The translations under genes and the position numbers were made by a program. Shown here in pieces: positions 53,263-60,903 of a DNA stretch of 64,000 bases; position 1 is the first letter of the stretch; every line of letters starts with the position of its first letter. The stretch covers positions 682,001-746,000 of the forward strand of contig JADJPK010000031.1 in assembly GCA_016713305.1 (NCBI GenBank), given 5' to 3'. The DNA is from Betaproteobacteria bacterium (lineage in GTDB: Bacteria > Pseudomonadota > Gammaproteobacteria > Burkholderiales > Ga0077523). The notes under the pieces were generated by a model that saw only the letters and a program-made list of their open reading frames with translations, searched no databases and was not told the DNA's origin.

Positions 53263-54566
53263 GAAGGCTTTCCTCCGGTCGGATGGGGCGGCACTGCCGT
53301 CGTTTCGAAGGGAGTCCGCCAGAGCATCCAGACGGCGACGGCCTTGAGTGCGCAGGGCACGACGGCGTACATCACGGAAAGATCGCCCATGGGTCCCTGC
53401 GGCGTTCCGGGCTCGTACCCTGACCACTGAAGCAAGGGCAGCGAGATTCCCGCAGCGAGGGCGAGGTTGAGCTTCTCCACCAGTTGCCACGTACCGAAGT
53501 AGGCGCCCTGCCGCGCGCGGGTCCGGTCGGTGTCACCGGCAATGTCCGCCAGCAGCGAGGCCGGCAGCGCAAGCTCCGCCCCGTACGCGAGACCGGAGAG
53601 CGCGCATACCAGCGTGAATGCCAAGGCGTCTCCCGGACCCAGAAGATAGGCCCACACGAAGGCGGCGATGCTGCCGGCCATGGCGATCATCCATGCGATG
53701 CGCTTGCCGGCCCGGCGCGAGAGATTGACCCACAGCGGCATGGCTGCCGCGCCGAACAGGAAATACTGGGCGAGAAACACGCCGGAAAGAGCCGGCCGGT
53801 TCAGCACGTCCTCGACGTAGAAGAGAAAGAGCGTCGCGGGTATGGCCGATGCCACGCCGCTGGCGAGACAGATGCCCAGCAGCCGGCGGAACCGGTGGTC
53901 CGCGAGCGGCGCCATCATGTCCCTCCAGGAACCGGAGGCCGGTTGCGGCAGGGACCGCCGGGGTTCGGCGACACCGAAAATCACCGCCGCGGCGCCGGCC
54001 AGCAGGACGGGAATATAGAGCAGCGCGAACACCTCGAGCCCCTTGCCGAACTGTCCGCTGCCGGAGATGGCTTGCGGCAGCGCGCTGGCGATCAGCACGC
54101 CGATCACGCCTGCCGCGCCTCGAGCCGCCGTGACGTGGGTACGCCGGTGCACGTCGCCGGAAAGTTCGGCACCGAGGGTGAAGTAGTTGATCGTGCCCAT
54201 GCTGAACCCGACATAGGTGACCACCAGACTGATGCCCAGCCAGACGGCGAGCGCGTCGGGCCCCAGAGCCGGGGGACGGAAAAGAGCCAGCACCCCGAGC
54301 GCCAGCAGCAGCACCGACGCGGCGAGAAACGGCTTGCGTCCGTGACGAACGGCAGTGCGATCGCTCCACCAGCCGAGCACGGGGTCCTGCAGTGCATCGA
54401 GCGCCCTCACGGCGAGCAGCAGCACACCGACAGTTGCAAGGGCGAGGCCGCGTTCGTCCCCATAGAGCTTCGGCACATGGACGTAGACCGGCAGGGCCGC
54501 CATCGCGAGCGGAAGCGCGAACGCCGCGTAGGCGCCCAGCGACCACGGTGAAAGCGGTGCAGACAC
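53259..54566 (-). CDS. GPH-type MFS transporter
   Basis: A 435-residue, twelve-helix transporter of the glycoside-pentoside-hexuronide (MelB-like) branch. The marks are ALPVYVHVPKLYGDERGL, LQDPVLGWWSDRT and RHGRKPFLAASV between helices 2 and 3, plus SMGTINYFTLGAELS. MelB-type proteins usually co-transport sugars with cations, but related proteins in lipid and carotenoid clusters may move other molecules. The GTG at 54566 fits the first helix. The start is 11 nt after the CHI-like gene. Confidence 0.88.
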   Translation of the reverse strand: MSAPLSPWSLGAYAAFALPLAMAALPVYVHVPKLYGDERGLALATVGVLLLAVRALDALQDPVLGWWSDRTAVRHGRKPFLAASVLLLALGVLALFRPPALGPDALAVWLGISLVVTYVGFSMGTINYFTLGAELSGDVHRRTHVTAARGAAGVIGVLIASALPQAISGSGQFGKGLEVFALLYIPVLLAGAAAVIFGVAEPRRSLPQPASGSWRDMMAPLADHRFRRLLGICLASGVASAIPATLFLFYVEDVLNRPALSGVFLAQYFLFGAAAMPLWVNLSRRAGKRIAWMIAMAGSIAAFVWAYLLGPGDALAFTLVCALSGLAYGAELALPASLLADIAGDTDRTRARQGAYFGTWQLVEKLNLALAAGISLPLLQWSGYEPGTPQGPMGDLSVMYAVVPCALKAVAVWMLWRTPFETTAVPPHPTGGKPS

Positions 54567-54577
54567 GATTCCGGCGT

Positions 54578-55117
54578 TCAGCGCGCGCCCAGCAGCGCCG
54601 CGCGCAGCGCCGGTTCCCGCGTTCGCGGGTCGAGCCAGATCGAGAAGAAGGCTCGAGCGAACTCGGGGTCGCGCACGGACGCGGTCAACCGCCCGTCGTG
54701 ATAGAACTCCACCCCGCTGCCGGGCCGATACAGCCCCGTGAGATGACTGCCCTTCCTCACGTCGGGAAATGCGCGCCGCATCTGCTCGCGCCACGCCTCG
54801 AGCCGGGCCGGATCGCGCCAGCCGATCCGCTGCATCTCGCTCACGCTCGTGTCGGCGAGCCGCTCGCCGGCGAAATCGCGTGCGTAGCGGATGTCGAGGG
54901 CGAAAGGCCGTTCCCACTGCCACTGGCTCCCCGCGACCCACAACGATGCCTCGTACAGGAGAAGCCCGAACCAGCGCATCCGGCCCTGTCCCTGGACGCG
55001 GAACTCGTCGGGCTGGCTCTGCAGGACGTCCGCCGCCGGCGTGTTGGCCCTCACGTATGCGGGAGACGCCATCGCCAGACACACGATGACCGCGAGAATG
55101 CGCCACGCCTTACACAC
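54578..55117 (-). CDS. Exported chalcone isomerase-like protein
   Basis: A 179-residue protein with a signal peptide (about 1-24, ending VRAN) and a chalcone isomerase-like fold: GRMRWFGLLLYEASLWV, ALDIRYARDFAGERLADTSV, VRKGSHLTGLYRPG and FYHDGRLTASVRDPEFARAFFSIWLDPRT. Bacterial CHI-like proteins are periplasmic and not proven isomerases; binding a fatty acid is a common inference. The start overlaps the end of cfa by eight bases. Confidence 0.87.
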   Translation of the reverse strand: MCKAWRILAVIVCLAMASPAYVRANTPAADVLQSQPDEFRVQGQGRMRWFGLLLYEASLWVAGSQWQWERPFALDIRYARDFAGERLADTSVSEMQRIGWRDPARLEAWREQMRRAFPDVRKGSHLTGLYRPGSGVEFYHDGRLTASVRDPEFARAFFSIWLDPRTREPALRAALLGAR

Positions 55118-56335
55118 GCTTCAGCTCCACCTGCAGTACATTGAGCGTGCCAGCACGAAAGCCGGCTTCGCAGTAGGCGAGATAGAAGTTCCACAGGCGG
55201 ACGAAACGGTCGTCGAAGCCCATGGCATTGAGCTCCCCCACACGGCGATTGAAGCGGTGCCGCCAGCGCTTGAGCGTCTCGGCATAGTCCAGACGGAAGG
55301 CCGCGGTCGCGCCGATCTTGAGCCCTTTGCGGGATGCGTGGTCGCGGAACGCTTCTTCCGAGGGCAGCATGCCGCCGGGAAAGATGAACTGCTGGATGAA
55401 ATCGGTCCGGTGCGATAGCGGGCAAACAGATCGTTCGCAATGACGATCGTCTGCACCAGTGCCCTGCCCCCCTTGCGCAGGCACCTCCGGACGGTCTCGA
55501 AGTATGCCGGCCAGTATCCCTCGCCGACCGCCTCGAACATCTCGATCGATACGATGTGGTCGTATTCACCCCGTGCATCCCGGTAGTCGCGCAGGTGGAA
55601 CTGCACCAGTTCTCCCAGATCGGCCTGCGCGATGCGGTTGCGCGCGTAGTCGAGCTGCTCCCGGGACAGGGTGATTCCCTCCACGAAGCAGGCGCGGCTG
55701 CGGGCCGCATGTTCCGCGAAACCGCCCCAGCCGCAGCCGATCTCGAGCACGCGGTCCCCGGGCCGGATGTCCAGCACCGCACAGATGCGCTCGTACTTGG
55801 CCGCCTGTGCCGTCTCCAGCGATCGCTTCGAGTCCTGCTCGAACAGTGCGGACGAGTAGGTCATCGTGTCGTCCAGCCACAGCCGGTAGAAATCGTTGCC
55901 GAGATCGTAGTGCGCCTGGATATTGCGGCGAGCCTGCGGCTTGCGGTTCGAGCGCATCAGGTGACGGAACCGGTAGGCGACCCATCCCCAGAAGCGGCCG
56001 TGAATCGCCCGGCCGAGCGCGTCGCGGTTGACCGCCACGAGCGTCAGCAGCTCCGCCAGGTCGGGCGTGTCCCAGCGGCGCTGGAGCCACGCTTCTGCAA
56101 AGCCGATGTCACCGCGCCGGGCCACGGCGTCCAGAACGTCCCAGTCTGAGAGCCGCAGCATGGCGTGCGGCCCGGGAAACCCGCTCGTGAAAGTGCGCGC
56201 CGAACCATCGGGAGAAATCAGATCCAGCCGGCCGGAACGCAGGTGTTCCAGCAGGCGCAGGACCAGACGCGCGGCGCGGGAATGCGGCAGCGCGCCGACG
56301 TGATACGTATTCGCGGGCATGTCGTCCAGTTTCAT
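55110..56335 (-). CDS. cfa: Cyclopropane-fatty-acyl-phospholipid synthase family methyltransferase, interrupted by one frameshift
   Basis: A SAM-dependent methyltransferase acting on unsaturated acyl chains of membrane phospholipids. The substrate-binding helical N-terminus is followed by RRNIQAHYDLGNDFYRLWLD, TMTYSSALFE, the SAM loop RVLEIGCGWGGFAEHA and the catalytic YDHIVSIEMFEAVGEGYW. The frame breaks at 55407-55408 after LFARYRT and resumes with DFIQQFIFPGGMLPS, ending in the normal LAYCEAGFRAG region. The 1226-nt span plus one base gives 408 codons, full family length. Related enzymes make cyclopropane or methyl-furan fatty acids, and the choice cannot be made here. Confidence 0.9.
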
Positions 56336-57123
56336 CGGGAGGTCTCCCGCGCCGGAGCCGCCGGCTTGGCGAAGAACGGCACGCCCTTCCACCACAGACG
56401 CAGTGCCTGCCAGTGGATCCTGGCCGTCACTGCGGCCGTCATCCAGGGATAACCGACGAAGCAGCGAAAGAGGCGCCCGGGCGTAAGCGCACGCCCGGCG
56501 CCGGAGACCGATGTGACGAGAAGTTTACCGTTCTCGTCCTCATAGTCGATGCGAATCCGCACGGCGGGTCCCTGCGACTGGAACTGGAAGCGATAGCGGC
56601 CCTTGACCGGAAGGAACGGTGACACGTGGAACACCTTCCACGCCTCCAGCATGTCGCCTCCGGCGATGGGGCGCGCATCGGAATGCGTCAGCAGGTAGTT
56701 GTGGTGCTCGCCGAAGGTGTTGTTGACCTCGCAGAGTACCGCCCGAAGCCTTCCCTCGCGGTCGTGGCAGAGCCAGAAGCTCACCGGATTGAAGACATAG
56801 CCCAGAACGCGGGGAAACGTCTGCAACCAGATTCTGCCGTCGGCGTACCCGCAGCCTTCGCGCTCGAGAAGACGGCGGATCCACTCGGCCGGATCGGTGC
56901 CGTCGCGGGCACCATGATCGCGGCGGTGCACGCTGAACACGTTGAAGCGGTCCACCGACAGGAACCGGCATACGGCTTCGTCGAGCCGGTCGACGTCCAG
57001 ACGAAGAAAGAAGACCGGGTAGGCAAAGCGGTTGCGGCTGGGCTTCAGCCGCTCGTGCACGACCAGGCCGCGGTACAGCACCGCCGGGCCGCTCACTACG
57101 CCGCCAGGGCCTGTGTCTGCCAT
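56332..57123 (-). CDS. DUF1365-family protein
   Basis: A 263-residue protein of the DUF1365 family, which nearly always lies between an FAD oxidoreductase and a CFA-type methyltransferase. Signatures are LKPSRNRFAYPVFFLRLDVD, FPRVLGYVFNPVSFWLCHD, EVNNTFGEHHNYLL, KVFHVSPFLPVKGRYRF and LFRCFVGYPWMTAAV. Probably membrane-associated. The function is unknown but is thought to belong to fatty-acid or lipid modification. It overlaps both neighbours. Confidence 0.9.
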   Translation of the reverse strand: MADTGPGGVVSGPAVLYRGLVVHERLKPSRNRFAYPVFFLRLDVDRLDEAVCRFLSVDRFNVFSVHRRDHGARDGTDPAEWIRRLLEREGCGYADGRIWLQTFPRVLGYVFNPVSFWLCHDREGRLRAVLCEVNNTFGEHHNYLLTHSDARPIAGGDMLEAWKVFHVSPFLPVKGRYRFQFQSQGPAVRIRIDYEDENGKLLVTSVSGAGRALTPGRLFRCFVGYPWMTAAVTARIHWQALRLWWKGVPFFAKPAAPARETSR

Positions 57124-58373
57124 GGCGCGCGAATGCCCAGGGCGTTCGCCACGGCGAGCGCCGAAGCGAGACCGTCCTCATGAAATCCATATCCCGTCCA
57201 GGCGCCGCAGAACCACGTCTTCCGCCTGCCCTGGATTTCGGGCAGGCGTTCCTGCGCCCGGAGCGTGCCGGCGTCGAACACGGGGTGGGAATACCGCAGC
57301 GTCTGCATGACCTTTTCGAACCGCGGTTCGCGGACCGGGTTGAGGGTGACGATCACCGGAGTCCGGCAGGGGACCGGCTGCAGACGGTTGATGAGATAGC
57401 TCACTGACACCGGCCGGCCATCGGGGCCGTGGCTTCCCCCGACGTAGTTCCAGGCTGACCACGCCTCACGTGAGCGGGGAAGCAGGTCCTCGTCCGTATG
57501 CAGCCAAGCAACGTTGTCCTGATACCGGACGGCGCCGAGGATGCCCGCTTCTGCCTCATCCGCATCCTCCAGCAGTGCCAGCGACTGATTGCCGTGGGTG
57601 GCGAGCACCACCTCGTCGAAGTGGTCGATGCCCGAACCCGTGCGGACCCTGACACTGCTTTCGTGCCGCGCGACACCCAGCACCGGGCAACCCAGGCGCA
57701 CGTCCCGAAGACCCGCCAGGATGCGTGCGACGTAGCTGCGCCCGCCGCCGTTCACCGTTCGCCACTTCGGCCGTCCATGGATCCGGAGAAGGCCGTGGTT
57801 GTGGCAGAAGCGAAGAAACGTGCGGGCCGGATAGTCGAGCATGGTCGCGGTCGGGCAGGACCAGATCGCGGCGCTCATGGGCAGCAGGTACCAGTCGCGG
57901 AACGACGATCCGTACAGGCCCCGGGCAAGATAGTCGCCCATGGAACCTCCGATCGCGCGGCCCGCCTCCACGTCTGCCGTGGCCTGCCGGTTGAAGCGGA
58001 CGATATCCTTCAGCATCGCCCAGAAATTGCGGTTGAGCAGATTGCGCCGCTGGGCGAACACGGTGCCCAGCGAACTCCCCGCCCATTCCAGATCCTGGTC
58101 GTCGACCCGCACCGAGAACGACATGTCGCTCGCCGTCCATTCGACGCCCAGGGTGTCGAACAGGGCGCAAAGGTTGGGATACGTGCGGTCGTTGAATACG
58201 AGAAAGCCGGTATCCACGGGAAAGCGTTTCCCGTCCACTGTCACGTCGACGGTGTTCGTGTGCCCCCCTGCCCGCTCGTCGGACTCGAACAGCGTGACAG
58301 CGTGGGAGCGCGAGAGAAGCCACGCGGATGCGAGCCCGGCGATGCCGGAACCCACGACGGCGATTCTTTTCAT
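57096..58373 (-). CDS. FAD-dependent NAD(P)-binding oxidoreductase
   Basis: A 425-residue flavoprotein with the N-terminal dinucleotide motif IAVVGSGIAGLASAWLLS, then FESDERAGGHTNTVDV. The C-terminal FAD-contact segment is RRKTWFCGAWTGYGFHEDGLASAL. It resembles the amine-oxidase/desaturase family seen beside DUF1365 and CFA genes. In such clusters it is suggested to oxidise acyl chains. Start at 58373; a frame open further upstream runs into folE2. Confidence 0.9.
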   Translation of the reverse strand: MKRIAVVGSGIAGLASAWLLSRSHAVTLFESDERAGGHTNTVDVTVDGKRFPVDTGFLVFNDRTYPNLCALFDTLGVEWTASDMSFSVRVDDQDLEWAGSSLGTVFAQRRNLLNRNFWAMLKDIVRFNRQATADVEAGRAIGGSMGDYLARGLYGSSFRDWYLLPMSAAIWSCPTATMLDYPARTFLRFCHNHGLLRIHGRPKWRTVNGGGRSYVARILAGLRDVRLGCPVLGVARHESSVRVRTGSGIDHFDEVVLATHGNQSLALLEDADEAEAGILGAVRYQDNVAWLHTDEDLLPRSREAWSAWNYVGGSHGPDGRPVSVSYLINRLQPVPCRTPVIVTLNPVREPRFEKVMQTLRYSHPVFDAGTLRAQERLPEIQGRRKTWFCGAWTGYGFHEDGLASALAVANALGIRAPWQTQALAA

Positions 58374-58399
58374 GATTCTGGAAGAGCAGGAAAGCCGCC

Positions 58400-59209
58400 T
58401 TACGGCGACACGGACTTGTCCCTGACGATCGACGCGAAAGCGGAGTGGTTGTGGATGGACTCGAAGTTCTCCGACGACACGCTGTAGCGCCGCACCCGAT
58501 CGTCCCGGTCCAGCCGCAGCGCGATGTCGCGGACGAGGTCCTCCACGAATTTCGGGTTGTCGTAGGCACGCTCGGTCACCCACTTCTCGTCGGGGCGTTT
58601 CAGCAGGCCGAAGACTTCACAGGAGGCCTCCTCCTCCGCAATCGTCACGAGATCTTCGATGGACAGCGCCTGGCCGCACAGCGCGCTGATCGTGATGTGC
58701 GAACGCTGGTTGTGCGCGCCGTAGTCGGAGATCTCCTTGGAGCAGGGGCAGAGGCTGGTTACAGGTGCGGTCACCGAAAGCGTGATCGAAGCGTCGGAAC
58801 CCCGGATGCCCTCCACGCGCAGAACCACCCGGTAGTCCAGCAGACTCTCCACTCCGGACACGGGCGCCCGTTTCGAGATGAAGTAAGGGAATCGAAGTTC
58901 GATGCATCCTTCCTGAGCATCGAGCCGGGAGAGCATCGACGCGAACATCGCACGGAGCCCTGCGATATCCACCTGGCTCGCGTGTTCCTGCAGGATTTCC
59001 ACGAAGCGGGACATGTGCGTGCCCTTCGCATCGGCCGGCAGGCGGACATACATGTCGGCTTCCGCCACCGTACCCAGCGCCGTCCTGTCGGCTTTCTGGA
59101 CCGTCACGGGATGGAGCAGTCCGCGGATACCGACCCGGTCTATGGCCACGGACCGCGTGTCGCGCATGGACTGGATGTCTGGGAGCAGGAATTTCTCGGG
59201 GGCGTTCAC
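58400..59209 (-). CDS. folE2: GTP cyclohydrolase FolE2
   Basis: A 269-residue type IB GTP cyclohydrolase, which makes dihydroneopterin triphosphate for folate without requiring zinc. The family marks are VSGVESLLDYRVVL, SLCPCSKEISDYGAHNQRSH (active-site Cys and His) and NHSAFASIVRD. Placed in a photolyase operon, it could supply folate for the antenna chromophore (MTHF) of photolyase. The start lies downstream of a long inverted repeat. Confidence 0.96.
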   Translation of the reverse strand: MNAPEKFLLPDIQSMRDTRSVAIDRVGIRGLLHPVTVQKADRTALGTVAEADMYVRLPADAKGTHMSRFVEILQEHASQVDIAGLRAMFASMLSRLDAQEGCIELRFPYFISKRAPVSGVESLLDYRVVLRVEGIRGSDASITLSVTAPVTSLCPCSKEISDYGAHNQRSHITISALCGQALSIEDLVTIAEEEASCEVFGLLKRPDEKWVTERAYDNPKFVEDLVRDIALRLDRDDRVRRYSVSSENFESIHNHSAFASIVRDKSVSP

Positions 59210-59232
59210 GACTGCGTCACTCCGGCGTTGGG

Positions 59233-59299
59233 TTCAGGCCGCAGGCGGTCCGCACGGGGGGTGGCGCGCGGAGTGAGGGGAATTTGCCTGCGGCCTGAA
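59233..59299 (-). repeat. 14-bp perfect inverted repeat with 39-nt loop between the small exported protein gene and folE2
   Basis: TTCAGGCCGCAGGC (59233-59246) pairs exactly with GCCTGCGGCCTGAA (59286-59299). In the leftward transcript this would form a stable stem just before folE2. There is no T run, so it looks more like a processing or attenuation element than a terminator. Confidence 0.8.
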
Positions 59300-59308
59300 G
59301 AGGGGAAT

Positions 59309-59638
59309 TCAGTTGGCGATGGTGTGCAGGTCCGACCAGGGCATGAGCAGGAAGCGGTTTGCACAGCCGGTCGCGGCCTCGTGCATCTGCACGTAGAGGC
59401 TGACTTCGGCATCCGTGAACGCCGTGGGCGCCTGGGGCATGGTCGAAGCGTACGAATGGCCGGACGCGCGCCGCTCTGCCGATATTGTCCAGGACATATC
59501 GATTTCTTCGTTCATGAGCCGCTCGACCGAGACCCGGCCTTCATCACTGGCACCCCACGCCGATGTCGCGCTGTTCAATAGGGCGAAAATCGAAATGATG
59601 CCTGCAAGCACCTTGATCTTGCTGAAACGGGACAGCAT
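59309..59638 (-). CDS. Small exported protein of unknown function
   Basis: A 109-residue protein, first gene of the leftward light-stress operon. It has a signal peptide (about 1-30, ending SAWGAS) and a short mature part with one cysteine in MHEAATGCANRFLLMPW. The family is not recognised. The ATG at 59638 follows GAGAGG; the longer frame from 59668 extends the N-terminus without benefit. The predicted promoter and the MerR-region repeats lie directly upstream. Confidence 0.65.
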   Translation of the reverse strand: MLSRFSKIKVLAGIISIFALLNSATSAWGASDEGRVSVERLMNEEIDMSWTISAERRASGHSYASTMPQAPTAFTDAEVSLYVQMHEAATGCANRFLLMPWSDLHTIAN

Positions 59639-59682
59639 CGCACACCTCTCTTTTGTCCTAGTCAACACTGTTCATGCGGCGT

Positions 59683-59711
59683 ACCATACGGCGCGTCGCG
59701 TTTGATGTCAA
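59683..59711 (-). promoter_or_regulatory. Predicted sigma-70 promoter of the leftward light-stress operon
   Basis: Read leftward: -35 TTGACA (59706-59711), 17-bp spacer, -10 TATGGT (59683-59688). The -35 matches all six consensus bases. Start of transcription near 59676, about 38 nt before the first start codon. The inverted repeat at 59716-59739 lies immediately upstream of -35. Confidence 0.65.
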
Positions 59712-59715
59712 CACT

Positions 59716-59739
59716 TTGTCCATGACAATAGTTGGACAA
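59716..59739. promoter_or_regulatory. Inverted repeat TTGTCCA-N10-TGGACAA, putative MerR/CarH-type operator
   Basis: A perfect 7-bp inverted repeat separated by 10 bases, located between the divergent genes and ending 20 nt before the regulator's start codon. The half-site TTGTCC also appears at 59653-59658 and GTCAACACT occurs twice (59661-59669 and 59707-59715), suggesting several binding sites for a tetrameric regulator. Confidence 0.6.
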
Positions 59740-59759
59740 GTATCTCGAGAGGTTTGAGC

Positions 59760-60734
59760 GTGAAAGCGGACAAATGGCAGGGCTTGTTCGAGAATCGGGT
59801 CGTGCAACCGCCTTCGAGCAACGGGCCCGTGAAAGAGCGACAAACGATGTTGAGCATCAGCGCCGTCGAGCGCGACACCGGTCTGTCCAAGGACGTGTTG
59901 CGGATGTGGGAGCGGCGCTACAAGTTTCCGACCCCCCAGCGCGACCACCACGGAGAGAGGATCTATCCGCCGGATCAGGTGGCCCGGCTGCGAGTGATCA
60001 AGCGTCTGATGGACCGCGGGTTCCGTCCGGGCAGGATCATCGGGATGCCGCAGGACGAACTCGAGGCGCTCGGCACGACGCACGCGGAACGGGAGGGGCG
60101 GGACGACGATGTCGAGGCGGTGCTGCAGCTCGTGCGCAACCATCAGCTTCCCGAGTTCCGTCAGAAGCTCAATCACCTGCTCATGAAGCAGGGCCTGCAG
60201 CGCTTCGTCATGGAGACAGTCGCCCCGCTCACCGTCGCGGTGGGCGAATCATGGGTGCGAGGCGAGTTCGCCGTGTTCGAGGAACATCTCTATACCGAGC
60301 AGGTGCAGAGCGTCCTGCGAAATGCCATCGCCGCCGCGCAGTCCCATGCGCGAGGACCGCGGGTGCTCCTCACGACATTTCCCGGAGAACAGCACACGCT
60401 GGGACTGCTGATGGTCGAATCGCTGCTGGTCGTGGAAGGTGTCGCAAGCATTCCGCTGGGCACGGAAACCCCCTTGACCGAGATCGTGCGGGCAGTGTCG
60501 GCGCATCGGGCAAACGTTCTGGCGCTTTCCTTCAGCTCGGCATTCCCCGACAGGCAGGCGGCATCCGGACTCCGGGATCTGCGGGCCGCGGTGCCGAAGG
60601 ACGTCGAGATCTGGGCTGGCGGGGACTGCATCCGCCGCATCCGCCGGTCCATCGACGGCGTGCATTTCGTCAAGTCCCTCGATCAGATCAATCCGCTCAT
60701 CGCCGCCTGGCGGTCCGGAAGACACGTGTACTGA
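59760..60734 (+). CDS. MerR-family regulator with B12-binding domain (CarH/LitR-like photoreceptor)
   Basis: A 324-residue regulator. The N-terminal MerR winged helix (about 30-95) has VERDTGLSKDVLRMWERRY and RIYPPDQVARL. The cobalamin cap domain has Trp165-x9-Glu175-His176 (SWVRGEFAVFEEH), the signature of B12 light sensors, and the Rossmann-like part has FPGEQHTLGLLMVESLL with His212 as likely cobalt ligand. In CarH-type proteins adenosylcobalamin builds a DNA-bound tetramer and light breaks it. The GTG at 59760 follows GAGAGG by seven bases; a TTG at 59754 is too close and an ATG at 59847 lacks a clear ribosome site. Confidence 0.92.
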   Translation: MKADKWQGLFENRVVQPPSSNGPVKERQTMLSISAVERDTGLSKDVLRMWERRYKFPTPQRDHHGERIYPPDQVARLRVIKRLMDRGFRPGRIIGMPQDELEALGTTHAEREGRDDDVEAVLQLVRNHQLPEFRQKLNHLLMKQGLQRFVMETVAPLTVAVGESWVRGEFAVFEEHLYTEQVQSVLRNAIAAAQSHARGPRVLLTTFPGEQHTLGLLMVESLLVVEGVASIPLGTETPLTEIVRAVSAHRANVLALSFSSAFPDRQAASGLRDLRAAVPKDVEIWAGGDCIRRIRRSIDGVHFVKSLDQINPLIAAWRSGRHVY

Positions 60735-60765
60735 GCCGTCGCACGAGCACGGCCCTTCCCCGGAA

Positions 60766-60903
60766 GTGAAGCAACCGCTGGCCGTGAAGACGTGCGCGCA
60801 GTGCGGCCGCCCCATGACGTGGAGAAAGCGGTGGAGGAACACCTGGATGCAAGTCCGGTATTGCTCGGAACGCTGCCGGAGGCACGCGAAGCATGACCGC
60901 TGA
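60766..60903 (+). CDS. DUF2256 zinc-ribbon mini-protein
   Basis: A 45-residue protein with four cysteines in CAQCGRPMTWRKRW and VRYCSERCRR, the DUF2256 zinc-ribbon. It starts with GTG at 60766, 31 nt after the MerR stop, and overlaps the cryptochrome gene's start by 11 bases, so it is translationally coupled. DUF2256 proteins are recurrent neighbours of this photolyase class but have no known role; they are too short for default gene callers to find reliably. Confidence 0.85.
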   Translation: MKQPLAVKTCAQCGRPMTWRKRWRNTWMQVRYCSERCRRHAKHDR

